A stretch of 64,000 nucleotides of DNA. It comes from Falsiroseomonas frigidaquae (GTDB lineage Bacteria; Pseudomonadota; Alphaproteobacteria; Acetobacterales; Acetobacteraceae). The notes beneath the pieces were generated by a model, which did no database searches, was not told the DNA's origin, and worked only from the letters and a program-made list of their open reading frames with translations. Each line of letters starts with the position of its first letter. Within the stretch, counting starts at the first letter, position 1. Positions 43,883 through 52,529 of this stretch are shown in pieces. A program made the position numbers and the translations under genes. The stretch covers positions 186,001 to 250,000 of the forward strand of contig NZ_JAAVTX010000003.1 of assembly GCF_012163145.1 (NCBI RefSeq), given 5' to 3'.

Positions 43883-44489
43883 TGCCGTTGGCCTCGCGCA
43901 ATGCCGCGGCGGCCGCGTGTTCGCCGCGCGCCTCGAGTGCCGCGGCGACGCTGGTGCGGTCCGCCTGCGGGCGATTCTGGCTCTGCTTGCGCTTGCCCGT
44001 CCAGTGCCGCACCGAAATGCTCACCCCGACCAGCGCCTTGAACATGCCGTCCATGTATTTCGCCGGCTGCGCGTCCATGTCGAAGCCCGGGGTGGGCTCA
44101 TAGGCGGCGGCCATGGCACGCATCTGCAGCGCGATCTCAGCCGGGTCCTCGATCAGCGTGGCGATGCCCTCGGCCTGCACCACATCGTAGTTCCAGGTCG
44201 GTACGCTGGGGTGCTGGCCGTACCAGGTCGGCGAGATATAGGCGTGCGGGCCGCGGAACACGGCCAGCGCCTCCTCGCCCGCGCCGGCGAAGGCCTGCCA
44301 ATGCGGGTTGGCGCGGGCCAGGTGGCAGACCAGCCTTGCGGGTTTGTCGCCTGCCGGGCGGACAAGCTGAAACGGCAGGTGGCTGACCATCAGCGGCGTG
44401 GCGCTGACCAGCATGCCGAAATCATGCCGCTCGACATGGGCGAAGATCCAGGCCGGGTCGTCCACCCGGAAGGCGGCTGGCGTGTACAT
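43875..44489 (-). CDS. FMN-binding negative regulator, PaiB family
   Basis: This 204-residue split-barrel protein matches the PaiB family: MYTPAAFRVDD start, ATPLMVSHLPF near residue 30, GPHAYISPTWYG near residue 80 and WNYDVVQAEG. Bacillus PaiB represses sporulation and degradative-enzyme genes; elsewhere the role is uncertain and FMN or heme binding is likely. It is the upstream gene of a two-gene unit with the Nudix hydrolase. Confidence 0.87.
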   Translation of the reverse strand: MYTPAAFRVDDPAWIFAHVERHDFGMLVSATPLMVSHLPFQLVRPAGDKPARLVCHLARANPHWQAFAGAGEEALAVFRGPHAYISPTWYGQHPSVPTWNYDVVQAEGIATLIEDPAEIALQMRAMAAAYEPTPGFDMDAQPAKYMDGMFKALVGVSISVRHWTGKRKQSQNRPQADRTSVAAALEARGEHAAAAALREANGIE

Positions 44490-44628
44490 GGGGGGTATCC
44501 TGCAGGCGAACGGGCGTGGCGGCCAGGAGGCCGGCTGAGTTCAGAAGCTGATGGGTGCTCGTCGTCGCGCTTGCATGCCCGCATCCTGCATCGAAACCCC
44601 GGCGGCGCAGCATTGCATTGCCGGAAGA

Positions 44629-45504
44629 TCAGCCCCGCGACCGCGCATGCACCAGCAGCGCCAGCCCGCCCAGCGTCAGCACGCCACCCATGATGTCGCT
44701 GGCATAGAGCCGCTCGCTCAGCAGCGCCCAGCCGAACACCGCGGCTAGCGGCGGCGCCAGCAATTGCAGGGCGGCGGCGGTGGAGGCCGGCACGCGGCGC
44801 ATCATGGCGAAGTTCAGCGCATAGGCGCCGATGCCCACCACCACCATCGACCAGCCCATCGCCGCGACCGTCGGCAAGCTGGCGGAAGTGGGCGGCGCAC
44901 CCTCCAGCGCCAGGGCCAGCACCAGGCACAGCGCGGCGGAAACCGCGGTCTGGCCGAAGCTCGCGAACCAGATATCGACGCGCCCCTTGGCCGGCGCATA
45001 GACCAGCAGCCCCACCGCCTGGCTGATCGCGGCGCCCAGCGCGAAGACGAAGCCCAGCGCCTCTGCCGCCGCCAGCCCGTCGACCGCGCGGAGAAAGCCC
45101 AGCAGCGCGACGCCGGACCAGCCGATGGCGAGCCCGACCCAGGCGAGGCCCGGCAGCGGCCGGCGCAGGAACAGGCTTTCCCCGGCGGCGACCATCAGCG
45201 GCGTCGTGGCGCAGATCAGCGCCACCAGCCCGGTCGGGATGCGCGCCATGGCGAGCCAGGCGAAGGCGAGGTACCCGCCCATGCCGCACAGCCCCAGTAC
45301 CGCGACCCGCCCGATATCGCCCGGCCGCGGCAGGCGGGACCGCATGATGAGCAGGATCGCCAGCAGCAGCGGCACGGTCAGCCCGAAGCGGATGCCGAGC
45401 GCCCAGAGCGGCGGCCATTCCTTCACCACCACCCCGGCCACCGTGAAGGCGGAGGCCCAGATGGCAACGAATGTGCCCGCGATCAGCAGCCCGCTGCCCT
45501 GCAT
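44629..45504 (-). CDS. EamA-family (drug/metabolite) transporter
   Basis: This 291-residue inner-membrane protein has about ten helices in two EamA repeats. It shows the family patterns LLIAGTFVAIWASAFTV at the start and LQLLAPPLAAVFGWALLSE near the C-terminus. Substrates of this family are varied metabolites, often amino acids, exported or imported. It stands alone; a 163-bp inverted-repeat element lies upstream. Confidence 0.88.
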   Translation of the reverse strand: MQGSGLLIAGTFVAIWASAFTVAGVVVKEWPPLWALGIRFGLTVPLLLAILLIMRSRLPRPGDIGRVAVLGLCGMGGYLAFAWLAMARIPTGLVALICATTPLMVAAGESLFLRRPLPGLAWVGLAIGWSGVALLGFLRAVDGLAAAEALGFVFALGAAISQAVGLLVYAPAKGRVDIWFASFGQTAVSAALCLVLALALEGAPPTSASLPTVAAMGWSMVVVGIGAYALNFAMMRRVPASTAAALQLLAPPLAAVFGWALLSERLYASDIMGGVLTLGGLALLVHARSRG

Positions 45505-45563
45505 GGGAAAGCCCTTCGGTCGAGGCGCCTCAGTAGCGCGGGCGCGCCACCGCGGGCACCCTC

Positions 45564-45726
45564 AGAGCCTGACCCAAAAGCTCGGCGGATCAGTCCTGTG
45601 CAGCTTTTCCGCCCTGGCGGCGTCCGACAACTTGCCGATGCAGTTAGCATCGGCGGCGTTGCCGTCCTGGCCAGGACGAAAAATCCGCGACTGGCCCTCA
45701 GCCGCCGACCTTATGGGTCAGGCTCT
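45564..45726. mobile_element. MITE-like element with 25-bp terminal inverted repeats
   Basis: AGAGCCTGACCCAAAAG starts at 45564, and its near complement ends at 45726. The arms match for about 25 bp with 3-4 mismatches (left AGCTCGGCGG, right AGGTCGGCGG after the shared part). TCA flanks both sides and may be a target duplication. There is no coding capacity. An internal hairpin, CCGATGC-AGTTA-GCATCGG, lies at about 45634-45652. The right end overlaps the folD stop codon. It is likely mobilised by a transposase encoded elsewhere. Confidence 0.75.
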
Positions 45727-46568
45727 CAGCCGCGGCGGGCCAGGGCCGCGTCCAGCGTGTTCTCCAGCAGGCAGGCGATGGTCATCGGGCCGACGCCGCC
45801 GGGCACCGGGGTGATGGCGCCGCAATGCGCCGCGACCTCGGCGAAGGCGACATCGCCCACCAGCCGCCCATCGGCCCGGCGGTTGATGCCGACATCGATC
45901 ACGGTGGCGCCTTCCGCCACCCAGTCGCCGCGCACCATCTCGGGCCGCCCGACCGCCGCCACCAGGATCTCCGCCCGCCGGCACTCGGCGGGCAGGTCGC
46001 GGGTGCGGGAATGCACGATGGTGACGGTGCAATCGGCTGCAAGCAGCAGCTGCGCCATCGGCCGGCCGACGATGTTGCTGCGCCCCAGCACCACCGCCCG
46101 CGCCCCCGGCAGCGCCGCGCCAGCCGCCTTCAGCAGATGCATGACGCCCTTCGGCGTGCAGGGCACCAGGCCCGGCTGCCCGCTGGCCAGCCGCCCGGCA
46201 TTCAGGGGATGAAAACCATCCACGTCCTTCTCCGGCGCGACGGCAGCGATCACGCGGTCGGCGCGGATCTGCGGCGGCAGGGGAAGCTGCACCAGGATGC
46301 CATCCACCGCCGGGTCGGCATTCAGCCGCGCCACCTCGGCCAGCAGCGCATCTTCCGTCGTGTCCTCGGGCAGGGCGATGGTGGCGCTGTCGAAGCCCAC
46401 CTCCTTCGCCGCCTTGTCCTTGTTGCGGACATAGACGCCAGATGCCGGATCCTGCCCCACCCGCACCACGCGCAGGCCGGGCCGGAAGTCGAGCCCGGCC
46501 ACGCGCGCGGCGATGTCCTGGCGCAGCGTGGCGGCAACCGCCTTGCCGTCGATGATTGTGGCGCTCAT
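45726..46568 (-). CDS. folD: Methylenetetrahydrofolate dehydrogenase/cyclohydrolase
   Basis: This bifunctional enzyme interconverts 5,10-methylene- and 10-formyl-tetrahydrofolate with NADP. It has 280 residues. The substrate/catalytic region has the Lys in [13 protein letters not shown] near residue 54, VQLPLPPQI near 98, and the NADP-binding [16 protein letters not shown] near 165. [10 protein letters not shown] near 257 is the closing signature. The start at 46568 overlaps the DUF167 stop. The stop codon lies in the terminal repeat of the upstream-facing MITE. Confidence 0.96.
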   Translation of the reverse strand: MSATIIDGKAVAATLRQDIAARVAGLDFRPGLRVVRVGQDPASGVYVRNKDKAAKEVGFDSATIALPEDTTEDALLAEVARLNADPAVDGILVQLPLPPQIRADRVIAAVAPEKDVDGFHPLNAGRLASGQPGLVPCTPKGVMHLLKAAGAALPGARAVVLGRSNIVGRPMAQLLLAADCTVTIVHSRTRDLPAECRRAEILVAAVGRPEMVRGDWVAEGATVIDVGINRRADGRLVGDVAFAEVAAHCGAITPVPGGVGPMTIACLLENTLDAALARRG

Positions 46569-46864
46569 GCGATCAGCTTTTCCAGGATGGGCGCCAGCGA
46601 AGCCGGGTCGCCGGTCACGCGCAGGGTTTTCTGGCGGGCGCCGGCGCCGTGCAGCACCGCCACCGCGGAATTGGGCAGGTGCAGGGCACGGGCCACCGCC
46701 TCGCACACCGCACGGTTGGCGCGGCCATCCTCCGGCACCTCCGCCACCGCGATGCGCAGCGCGGCGCCATCCGGGGACAGGCCGCCGAGCGCCGGGCGCC
46801 TGGCGCGCGGCTGCACCTTCACCGCCAGGTCCAGCCCATCCGCCCGCAGGCGCCAGGGGGGCAT
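46565..46864 (-). CDS. DUF167/YggU-family protein
   Basis: This is a 99-residue small protein with the DUF167 pattern [14 protein letters not shown]...[18 protein letters not shown]. Function of the family is unknown; it is widely found next to yggT, as here. It overlaps folD by 4 nt (ATGA) and follows the YggT gene by about 30 nt, forming yggT-yggU-folD. Confidence 0.9.
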   Translation of the reverse strand: MPPWRLRADGLDLAVKVQPRARRPALGGLSPDGAALRIAVAEVPEDGRANRAVCEAVARALHLPNSAVAVLHGAGARQKTLRVTGDPASLAPILEKLIA

Positions 46865-46894
46865 GGCGGCTTCAGAGGTACCGGACGTCCCACA

Positions 46895-47206
46895 TCAGAA
46901 ATACAGGCCGCTCCGCAGCAGGTAGCCCTGCACGGCGGTCACCGCGATGCTTGCCGCGGTGATCAGCAGCAGCACGATCAGCGGGGAAAGGTCGATGCCG
47001 CCCATGTTCGGCAGCAGCCCGCGCACCCGCCGCAGGGCCGGTTCCGTCACGCGATACAGGAAGTCCGCGATGGTCCAGACGATGCGGTTGCGGCCGTCCA
47101 GCACGTTGAAGGACAGCAGGGTCTGCATGATCGCGGCCAGCAGCACGGCCCACCAGAACAGGTCGAGACCAGCCCGGACCAGAAAGAAAACGGCATCGAG
47201 CAGCAT
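46895..47206 (-). CDS. YggT-family membrane protein
   Basis: This is a 103-residue membrane protein with two hydrophobic repeats (LFWWAVLLAAIMQTLLSF; LIVLLLITAASIAVTAV) and the conserved YRVTEPALRRVRGLLP segment. The family is linked to osmotic protection and cell-division-associated loci, without a defined biochemical role. The start at 47206 matches the family; the open frame upstream runs into antisense of the tRNA leader. Confidence 0.9.
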   Translation of the reverse strand: MLLDAVFFLVRAGLDLFWWAVLLAAIMQTLLSFNVLDGRNRIVWTIADFLYRVTEPALRRVRGLLPNMGGIDLSPLIVLLLITAASIAVTAVQGYLLRSGLYF

Positions 47207-47310
47207 CTGCGACCCCTGGGCGTTGCGCCCGGAACCTAGTGGCGGGCCGCGCGCGGAACAAGGCTTGGTACAGGGCTTGGACGGGCCGCGGAGAACTTGT
47301 GCCCCCCGCC

Positions 47311-47339
47311 TTGACACCCGCCCCCGCCGCTTTCATAAG
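47311..47339 (+). promoter_or_regulatory. Sigma-70-type promoter of tRNA-Ala
   Basis: A consensus -35 TTGACA (47311-47316) is followed after 17 bp by CATAAG (47334-47339). The mature tRNA 5' end lies 33 nt further on, a normal leader length. It is the clearest -35/-10 pair in the window. Confidence 0.75.
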
Positions 47340-47372
47340 CCACGCCCTGCGGTGGACCCACGCTTGGCGTGT

Positions 47373-47448
47373 GGGGGTGTAGCTCAGTTGGTAGAGCGCG
47401 TCGTTCGCAATGACGAGGTCAGCGGTTCGATCCCGCTCACCTCCACCA
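47373..47448 (+). tRNA. tRNA-Ala (anticodon CGC)
   Basis: A full 76-nt cloverleaf with encoded CCA. The acceptor stem is GGGGGTG with CACCTCC and has the G3:U70 pair that defines alanine tRNAs. The D-arm is GCTC...GAGC, the anticodon loop TTCGCAA with anticodon CGC at 47406-47408, and the T-arm AGCGG-TTCGATC-CCGCT. It reads GCG codons, frequent in this GC-rich genome. The lower anticodon stem ends with a G-T pair. Confidence 0.96.
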
Positions 47449-47574
47449 CCGTCCTCATCCCGTTTTCCTGGCGTGCCATTCGCTGAGATGCAGGCTTCCT
47501 GGCCTGCCCGCCTGCGCGTAACCCTTGGCGGGCGCGCGGCGAAGCAGTGGCGCCCGCGCCATGGAGCACACCGG

Positions 47575-48423
47575 ATGACCACCCGCCTGCCGCGCCGCCT
47601 CCTGCTGGCCGCCGCCGCCACTCTCGCCAGCCCCGCGCTGGCCCAGGCGGCGCCGCTGCGTTTCGCGGTCGGCCCCTTCCAGCCCACGCCGGGCGATACG
47701 CGGCGTGCCTTCGAGCCCTTCTTCGCCCACCTCGCCGCGCGGCTGGAGCGCCGCTACGAACTCGCCGTCACCAGCGACTGGGCCGGCATTGCCGTGGCAC
47801 TCGGCAGCGGCCAGTCGGATTGCGCCTGGATGGGCCCCTGGGGCTATGTGCTGGCCCGGGCCCGGGCCGGGGCGGAACCTGTCGCCAGCGTGCTGTGGCG
47901 CGGCAGCCCGACCTACCACGCCATCATCCTGGCCCGCCCGGACCTGGCCATCGCCCGCTTCCCCGAGGATGCGCGCGGCCTGTCCATCTCCTTCGCCGAT
48001 GCCGGGTCCACCAGCGGCTGGCTGGTGCCGCATCACTGGTTCCTGCGGCAGGGCATCGATCCGCGCAGCTTCTTCCGCTACCGCGACGGCGCCAGCCATG
48101 CGGCCAATGTCATCGCCGTGGCGAACGGGCAGGTGGACCTCGCCACGGATTACGACCGCAACCTGGCCGCGATGATCGCCAGCGGCAGGGTGCGGGCGGA
48201 CCAGGTGAAGGTGGTCTGGCGCAGCGCGCCGCTGCCGAATGACGCGCTGGCGGTGCGCCGGGACCTGCCGGCGGAGACCAGGGCGGCGCTGGCCGCCGCC
48301 GCCCTGGCCAGCACCGCCGCCATGCTGCCGCCCGACTACACCGGCTGGGTGACCGCGACACCGGAGACCTATGCCGGCATCGAGGAAGCCGGCCGCGCGC
48401 TCGGCCGGTTGCGCAACGCGTGA
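47575..48423 (+). CDS. PhnD-like ABC substrate-binding protein
   Basis: This 282-residue periplasmic protein has a signal peptide (RRLLLAAAATLASPALAQA). The mature part resembles PhnD/phosphonate- or phosphite-binding proteins: FAVGPFQPTPGDTRRAFEPFF, ALGSGQSDCAWMGPWGYVLA and FADAGSTSGWLVPHHW. Ligand could be phosphonate, phosphite or another oxyanion or amine. It is followed by a PhnE-like permease, but no ATPase gene is adjacent. It lies downstream of tRNA-Ala. Confidence 0.85.
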   Translation: MTTRLPRRLLLAAAATLASPALAQAAPLRFAVGPFQPTPGDTRRAFEPFFAHLAARLERRYELAVTSDWAGIAVALGSGQSDCAWMGPWGYVLARARAGAEPVASVLWRGSPTYHAIILARPDLAIARFPEDARGLSISFADAGSTSGWLVPHHWFLRQGIDPRSFFRYRDGASHAANVIAVANGQVDLATDYDRNLAAMIASGRVRADQVKVVWRSAPLPNDALAVRRDLPAETRAALAAAALASTAAMLPPDYTGWVTATPETYAGIEEAGRALGRLRNA

Positions 48424-48433
48424 GGCTGCCGGC

Positions 48434-49180
48434 TTGTTGAAGCTTGGCGGCTGGGCCGCCTTCCTGGCCCTGGTCGCGGCCTCCGTCTGGGTGGTGGGGC
48501 CGGACCCGGCGCGGCTTGCGGCCGGGCTGCCGCGGCTGGCCGGCTGGCTCGCCACCGCCTGGCCGCCGGACTTCTCCAACCCGGGCGACATCGCCCGCCG
48601 CGCGGCGGAAACGGTGGGCATCGCCACCCTCGGCACGCTGCTCGCCGCCATCCTGGCCGCGCCCATCGCGCTGCTGGCGGCGCGGCCGGTCACGCGCGCG
48701 GCCCTGCTGCGCCAGCCGGCACGGGGCGCGCTGGATGCGCTGCGCGGGGTGGATGGCTTCGTCTTCGCGCTGATCTTCGTCGCCGCCGTGGGCCTCGGCC
48801 CCTTCGCGGGGATGATCGGCGTGGCGCTGCATTCGGCCGGCTCCCTCGGCAAGCTGTGGTCGGAGGCCTTCGAGGCGGCGGATCCTCGCACGGCGGAGGC
48901 GATCCTGGCCGTCGGCGGCACGCGCCTGCAGGTGGCCCGCCTGGCGCTGATCCCGCAGACCCTGCCGGAGACGGCGGGCGCGCTGTTCTATGTGTGGGAA
49001 TTCAACATCCGCGCTTCCACCGTGCTCGGCCTGGTGGGCGCCGGCGGCATCGGGCAGGAGTTGAAGAACGCGGTGGACCTGCTCGACTTCAACCGGCTTT
49101 TCGCCATCCTGCTGGTGGTCGTCGGGCTGACCCTGGCGGCGGACCGGATCAGCGCGGCGCTCAGGCGAAGCCTGGCTTGA
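48434..49180 (+). CDS. PhnE-like ABC transporter permease
   Basis: This inner-membrane permease is about 248 residues long, with roughly six helices. The EAA-type cytoplasmic loop SEAFEAADPRTAEAILAVGGTRLQ lies near residues 140-163, and GLVGAGGIGQELKNAV is typical of PhnE. No ATG fits after the PhnD stop; the TTG at 48434 has GAGG 8 nt upstream and is preferred, while an ATG at 48371 would overlap PhnD by 53 nt. An ATPase must be supplied from elsewhere. Confidence 0.8.
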   Translation: MLKLGGWAAFLALVAASVWVVGPDPARLAAGLPRLAGWLATAWPPDFSNPGDIARRAAETVGIATLGTLLAAILAAPIALLAARPVTRAALLRQPARGALDALRGVDGFVFALIFVAAVGLGPFAGMIGVALHSAGSLGKLWSEAFEAADPRTAEAILAVGGTRLQVARLALIPQTLPETAGALFYVWEFNIRASTVLGLVGAGGIGQELKNAVDLLDFNRLFAILLVVVGLTLAADRISAALRRSLA

Positions 49181-49202
49181 GACGCACTCGGAGACGCCTG
49201 GC

Positions 49203-50030
49203 ATGATGATCGCGCTCGACGGCCCGCTGCTCGCCTTCGGCGGCCCCTACTCCAACCTGCAGGCCACCACGGCGCTGCTGGCGGAGGCGGCGCGGCGGCA
49301 TATTCCGCCATCCCATGTCCTCTGCACCGGCGATGTCGTCGCCTATGGCGCGGATGCCGCGGCGACCACGTCGCTGGTGATGGACAGCGGCATCGCGGTG
49401 CTGGCCGGCAATTGCGAGGAACAGCTGGCGGACGCCGCGGAGGATTGTGGCTGCGGCTTCGAGGAGGGCACCGCCTGCGACCTGCTCAGCCGGAGCTGGT
49501 ACGCGCATGCCAATGCCGAGGTGACGCCGGCGCAGCGCGAATGGATGCGCGGCCTGCCCAGGCGCATCGAGCTGGCGCTGCCGGATGGAAGGCGCCTCGC
49601 CGTGCTGCATGGCGGCGCCGAGGAGACCAGCCGTTTCCTGTTCGCCTCGACACCCGAGGAGGTGCTGGCGGCGGAGATCGCGGCCACCGGCTGCGACGGC
49701 GTCGTCGCCGGCCATTGCGGCATTCCCTTCGCGCGGCGGGTTGGCGACGGGCTTTGGCTGAATGCGGGCGCGGTGGGCATGCCGGCCGATGACGGCACCC
49801 CGCGCAGCTGGTTCGCCCTGCTGACGCCCGAGCGGACCGGCCTGCGCGTCGAGATCCTGCCGCTGCACTACGACCACGCGGCGGCCGCCGCGGCGATGCG
49901 CGCCGCCCGCCTGCCGGAGGGATATGCGGAGGCATTGTCCACCGGCATCTGGCCGTCCTGCGACGTGCTGCCGGCGGCGGAACGCGCGCGGCGCGGCCAG
50001 GCGCTGGCCCCGATCTCGCTGATGTGGTGA
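49203..50030 (+). CDS. Metallophosphatase-like protein with altered first metal motif
   Basis: This 275-residue protein belongs to the calcineurin-like phosphoesterase fold. Motif 2 (TGDVVAYG), motif 3 (AGNCEEQ), motif 4 (LHGGAEE) and motif 5 (GHCGIPF) are present in order. The first motif, normally D-x-H-x-N, reads FGGPYSNLQA, losing the Asp and His. Motif 3 has Cys where His is usual. Catalysis may be weakened or metal-shifted. It follows the PhnE-like gene by about 20 bp and could process the imported compound. Confidence 0.75.
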   Translation: MMIALDGPLLAFGGPYSNLQATTALLAEAARRHIPPSHVLCTGDVVAYGADAAATTSLVMDSGIAVLAGNCEEQLADAAEDCGCGFEEGTACDLLSRSWYAHANAEVTPAQREWMRGLPRRIELALPDGRRLAVLHGGAEETSRFLFASTPEEVLAAEIAATGCDGVVAGHCGIPFARRVGDGLWLNAGAVGMPADDGTPRSWFALLTPERTGLRVEILPLHYDHAAAAAAMRAARLPEGYAEALSTGIWPSCDVLPAAERARRGQALAPISLMW

Positions 50031-50084
50031 GGCGCCACCGTGGGTTGCGGTGCAGCCTGAGACGAAGGGACAGGGAGGCGCATC

Positions 50085-50885
50085 GTGGCGGGTGAGATTC
50101 GCGTCGGCATCGGCGGCTGGACCTTCGAGCCCTGGCGGGACAATTTCTATCCCAAGGGCCTGCCGCAGAAGCAGGAGCTGCATTTCGCCAGCCGCCACGT
50201 CACCACCATCGAGATCAACGGCACCTATTACGGCGCCCAGAAGCCCGAGAGCTTCGCCCGCTGGCATGACGAGGTGCCGGAGGATTTCGTCTTCGCCCTG
50301 AAGGCCAGCCGCTTCACCACCAACCGCAAGGTGCTGGCCGAATCGGGCACCTCCATCACGCGCTTCCTGTCCAGCGGGCTGGTCGAGCTGAAGGCGAAGC
50401 TCGGCCCGATCAACTGGCAGTTCCTGCCAACCAAGACCTTCGAGCCGGAGGATTTCGAGGCCTTCCTGCAATTGCTGCCGAAGACCCAGGACGGCGTGGC
50501 GCTGCGCCATGTGGTGGAGGTGCGGCACCCCAGCTTCGCCGTGCCGGAGTTTCCCGAATTGCTGCGCCGCTACGGCATCGGCGTGGTCCTGGCGGATAGC
50601 GAGAAGCACCCCGCCATCCATGATGTGACCGCACCCTTCGTCTATGCCCGGCTGCAGGCGGCGGCGGAGGAGGAGGCGCTGGGCTACCCCGCCGCGGCGC
50701 TCGATCGCTGGGCGGCGCGGGCACGGGAATGGGCCGGCGGCGGCACGCCGGAGGATCTTCCCCTGCTCGCGCCTGCGCAGCAGAAGCCCGCGAAATCGCG
50801 TGAAGTCTTCATCTTCATGATCAACGGCTACAAGCCCAAGGCGCCGAAGGCCGCGATGGCGCTGATCGAAAGGTTGCGCGGGTAA
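50085..50885 (+). CDS. DUF72 protein (YecE-like)
   Basis: This 266-residue TIM-barrel protein of the DUF72 family has GIGGWTFEPWRDNFYP near the N-terminus, TIEINGTYYG, FALKASRFTTN and HVVEVRHPSF in order. No activity is established for the family. It starts with a GTG at 50085 preceded by GGAGG 7 nt upstream. It is a single gene between the phosphatase-like gene and a lipoprotein. Confidence 0.88.
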   Translation: MAGEIRVGIGGWTFEPWRDNFYPKGLPQKQELHFASRHVTTIEINGTYYGAQKPESFARWHDEVPEDFVFALKASRFTTNRKVLAESGTSITRFLSSGLVELKAKLGPINWQFLPTKTFEPEDFEAFLQLLPKTQDGVALRHVVEVRHPSFAVPEFPELLRRYGIGVVLADSEKHPAIHDVTAPFVYARLQAAAEEEALGYPAAALDRWAARAREWAGGGTPEDLPLLAPAQQKPAKSREVFIFMINGYKPKAPKAAMALIERLRG

Positions 50886-50952
50886 CCCGGCCTTGGTTGA
50901 CGCTGTGTCGGCGGCACCGCAACTCTGCCGCCCGGGACGAGGAAAAGCCGAT

Positions 50953-51798
50953 ATGCGACGAGCCGGACTGATGAATGCCGCGCTGGGTGCCGCGCTGCTG
51001 GCACTGGGTGCCTGCGCCGTGCCCCAGGGTGGCCCCTCGGCGACCGGAGTGGCGGCAAACCGGGCGGCGGCTGACCCGCAGGATAGCTGCGGACCGCAGG
51101 TGGTGGTCTTCGTCAATGCCGGGGACCTGTTCGGCAGCCCGCCCCGCCGCAGCGGCCCGCCCTCCGTCGCCGAGCTGGAGGCGGAGCTGGAGCGGGAGAA
51201 TGCGGCGCTGGAACGCCTGCAGATCGCCTTCGACGCGCTGCTGTATTGCCGCTGGACGGAGGTGCGGGTGATCCGCGCCGAAACCCCGCCCGCCGCCCTG
51301 CCCGCCCGGCTGCAGGAAGCCCAGGGCCGCATGCGGCGGGACCTGGACCAGGCCGAGCGCACCCGCGCCGCCATCGCCGCCCGCGCCGCACGCATCGAAC
51401 AATCGGTGGAAGCCGTCGCCCCCGGCACCCGCGCGGCGATCTCGGCGCGGCGGGCGGCGGATGCGGCGCTGCCACGCGGCGTCGCCTCCGCCGGCGTGCC
51501 GCTGCGGGTGCGGCCGGAGGCCAATGCCCCGGTGGTCGGGCGGCTGACTGCGGGGGCGGAGGTCACCCTGCGCCCGGCGGCCGGCGGCTTCGCCTATGCC
51601 GATGGCGGCCCCGCGCTGCGCGGCTACGCCCCCGGCAACGCCTTCACCCTGCAACCCGCCACCGAGGCGGCGCCCAGCGGCGGCCCGGGCCGGCTGCGAA
51701 CCCTGGCGGCCACCAACATCGCCCGGCGGGATGCCTTCGCGCAGAGCCTGGAACTGGCCGGGCGGCCTGGCGCGGGCGGCTTCGAGGCGGCTTCGTAG
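50953..51798 (+). CDS. Lipoprotein with coiled coil and SH3-like domain
   Basis: This 281-residue protein has lipoprotein signal GAALLALGAC (lipobox LGAC, Cys near residue 21). A predicted coiled coil runs from ELEAELERENAALERLQ (about residue 75) through QAERTRAAIAARAARIEQ. A bacterial SH3-type domain follows near residue 180 (PLRVRPEANAPVVGRLTAGAEV). Such proteins often contact peptidoglycan. Precise role unknown. It converges with the TVP38 gene. Confidence 0.75.
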   Translation: MRRAGLMNAALGAALLALGACAVPQGGPSATGVAANRAAADPQDSCGPQVVVFVNAGDLFGSPPRRSGPPSVAELEAELERENAALERLQIAFDALLYCRWTEVRVIRAETPPAALPARLQEAQGRMRRDLDQAERTRAAIAARAARIEQSVEAVAPGTRAAISARRAADAALPRGVASAGVPLRVRPEANAPVVGRLTAGAEVTLRPAAGGFAYADGGPALRGYAPGNAFTLQPATEAAPSGGPGRLRTLAATNIARRDAFAQSLELAGRPGAGGFEAAS

Positions 51799-51803
51799 AG
51801 GCA

Positions 51804-52529
51804 TCAGCCCTTGGCGAAGCGCGCCTTCAGCGGGATGGCGGCGAGCGACAGCGCCGCCAGCCCGAGCAATGCGCCCAGGATCTGCGGCGTCAGCACGCGG
51901 CCGACATCGAAGCTGCCGCCGGCCTCCAGCACCTCCCCCAGCCCGGCGCCGGCCAGGCTGAACACGGCGGTGGCCGGCAGGATGCCGAAGAAGGTGGTCA
52001 GCACATAGACCGGCAGCCGCACCCCGGCGAAGGCCGGCACCAGGTTGACCAGGAAGAAGGGGAACAGCGGCACCAGCCGCAGCACCAGCAGGTAGGACGC
52101 CGCGTTGCGCCTTATGCCCTCGGCCAGCTTCTGCGCCGTGGGGCCGAGGCGGTCCAGCGCATCCGGCCCGAAGATGCGGCGCGCCAGCAGGAAGACCAGC
52201 GTGGCCCCGATGGTGGCCCCCAGCACCGTCAGCGCCGTGCCCAGCACCGCGCCGAACAGGAAGCCGCCGGCCAACGTCAGGAACACCGCGCCGGGCACGG
52301 AAAGCGCCACCGCGGCGGCATAGGCGGCGACGAAGGCCAGCCCCGCCAGCAGCGCATTGGCCTCCACCAGCGCCGTCAGGCTCACCCGATGGCGGGCGAG
52401 CGTTTCGAGCGACAGGTGCTCCGTCAGCCCGGTCAGCCGCAGCGCCAGGATGACGGCGAGGATCGCCAGCACGATCCACAGCCGGCGGTCGCGCATCCAG
52501 TTGGGCAGGGTCATGGTCGCGGTCCTCAT
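51804..52529 (-). CDS. TVP38/TMEM64 (DedA-like) membrane protein
   Basis: This 241-residue membrane protein of the VTT/SNARE-associated superfamily shows LSVPGAVFLTLAGGFLFG (re-entrant loop) near residue 75, ATLVFLLARRIFG and LRLVPLFPFFLVNLVPAFAG. Family members are lipid scramblase-like. The ATG at 52529 overlaps the stop of the upstream oxidoreductase; a second ATG at 52514 has AGGA 9 nt before it and could be the start. The frequent pairing with a mercuric-reductase-like flavoprotein is seen here too. Confidence 0.88.
   Translation of the reverse strand: MRTATMTLPNWMRDRRLWIVLAILAVILALRLTGLTEHLSLETLARHRVSLTALVEANALLAGLAFVAAYAAAVALSVPGAVFLTLAGGFLFGAVLGTALTVLGATIGATLVFLLARRIFGPDALDRLGPTAQKLAEGIRRNAASYLLVLRLVPLFPFFLVNLVPAFAGVRLPVYVLTTFFGILPATAVFSLAGAGLGEVLEAGGSFDVGRVLTPQILGALLGLAALSLAAIPLKARFAKG

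Noticed and set aside
47384-47569. Minus-strand open frame with SGIEPLTSSLRTT
   Set aside because: It is the translated antisense of tRNA-Ala.
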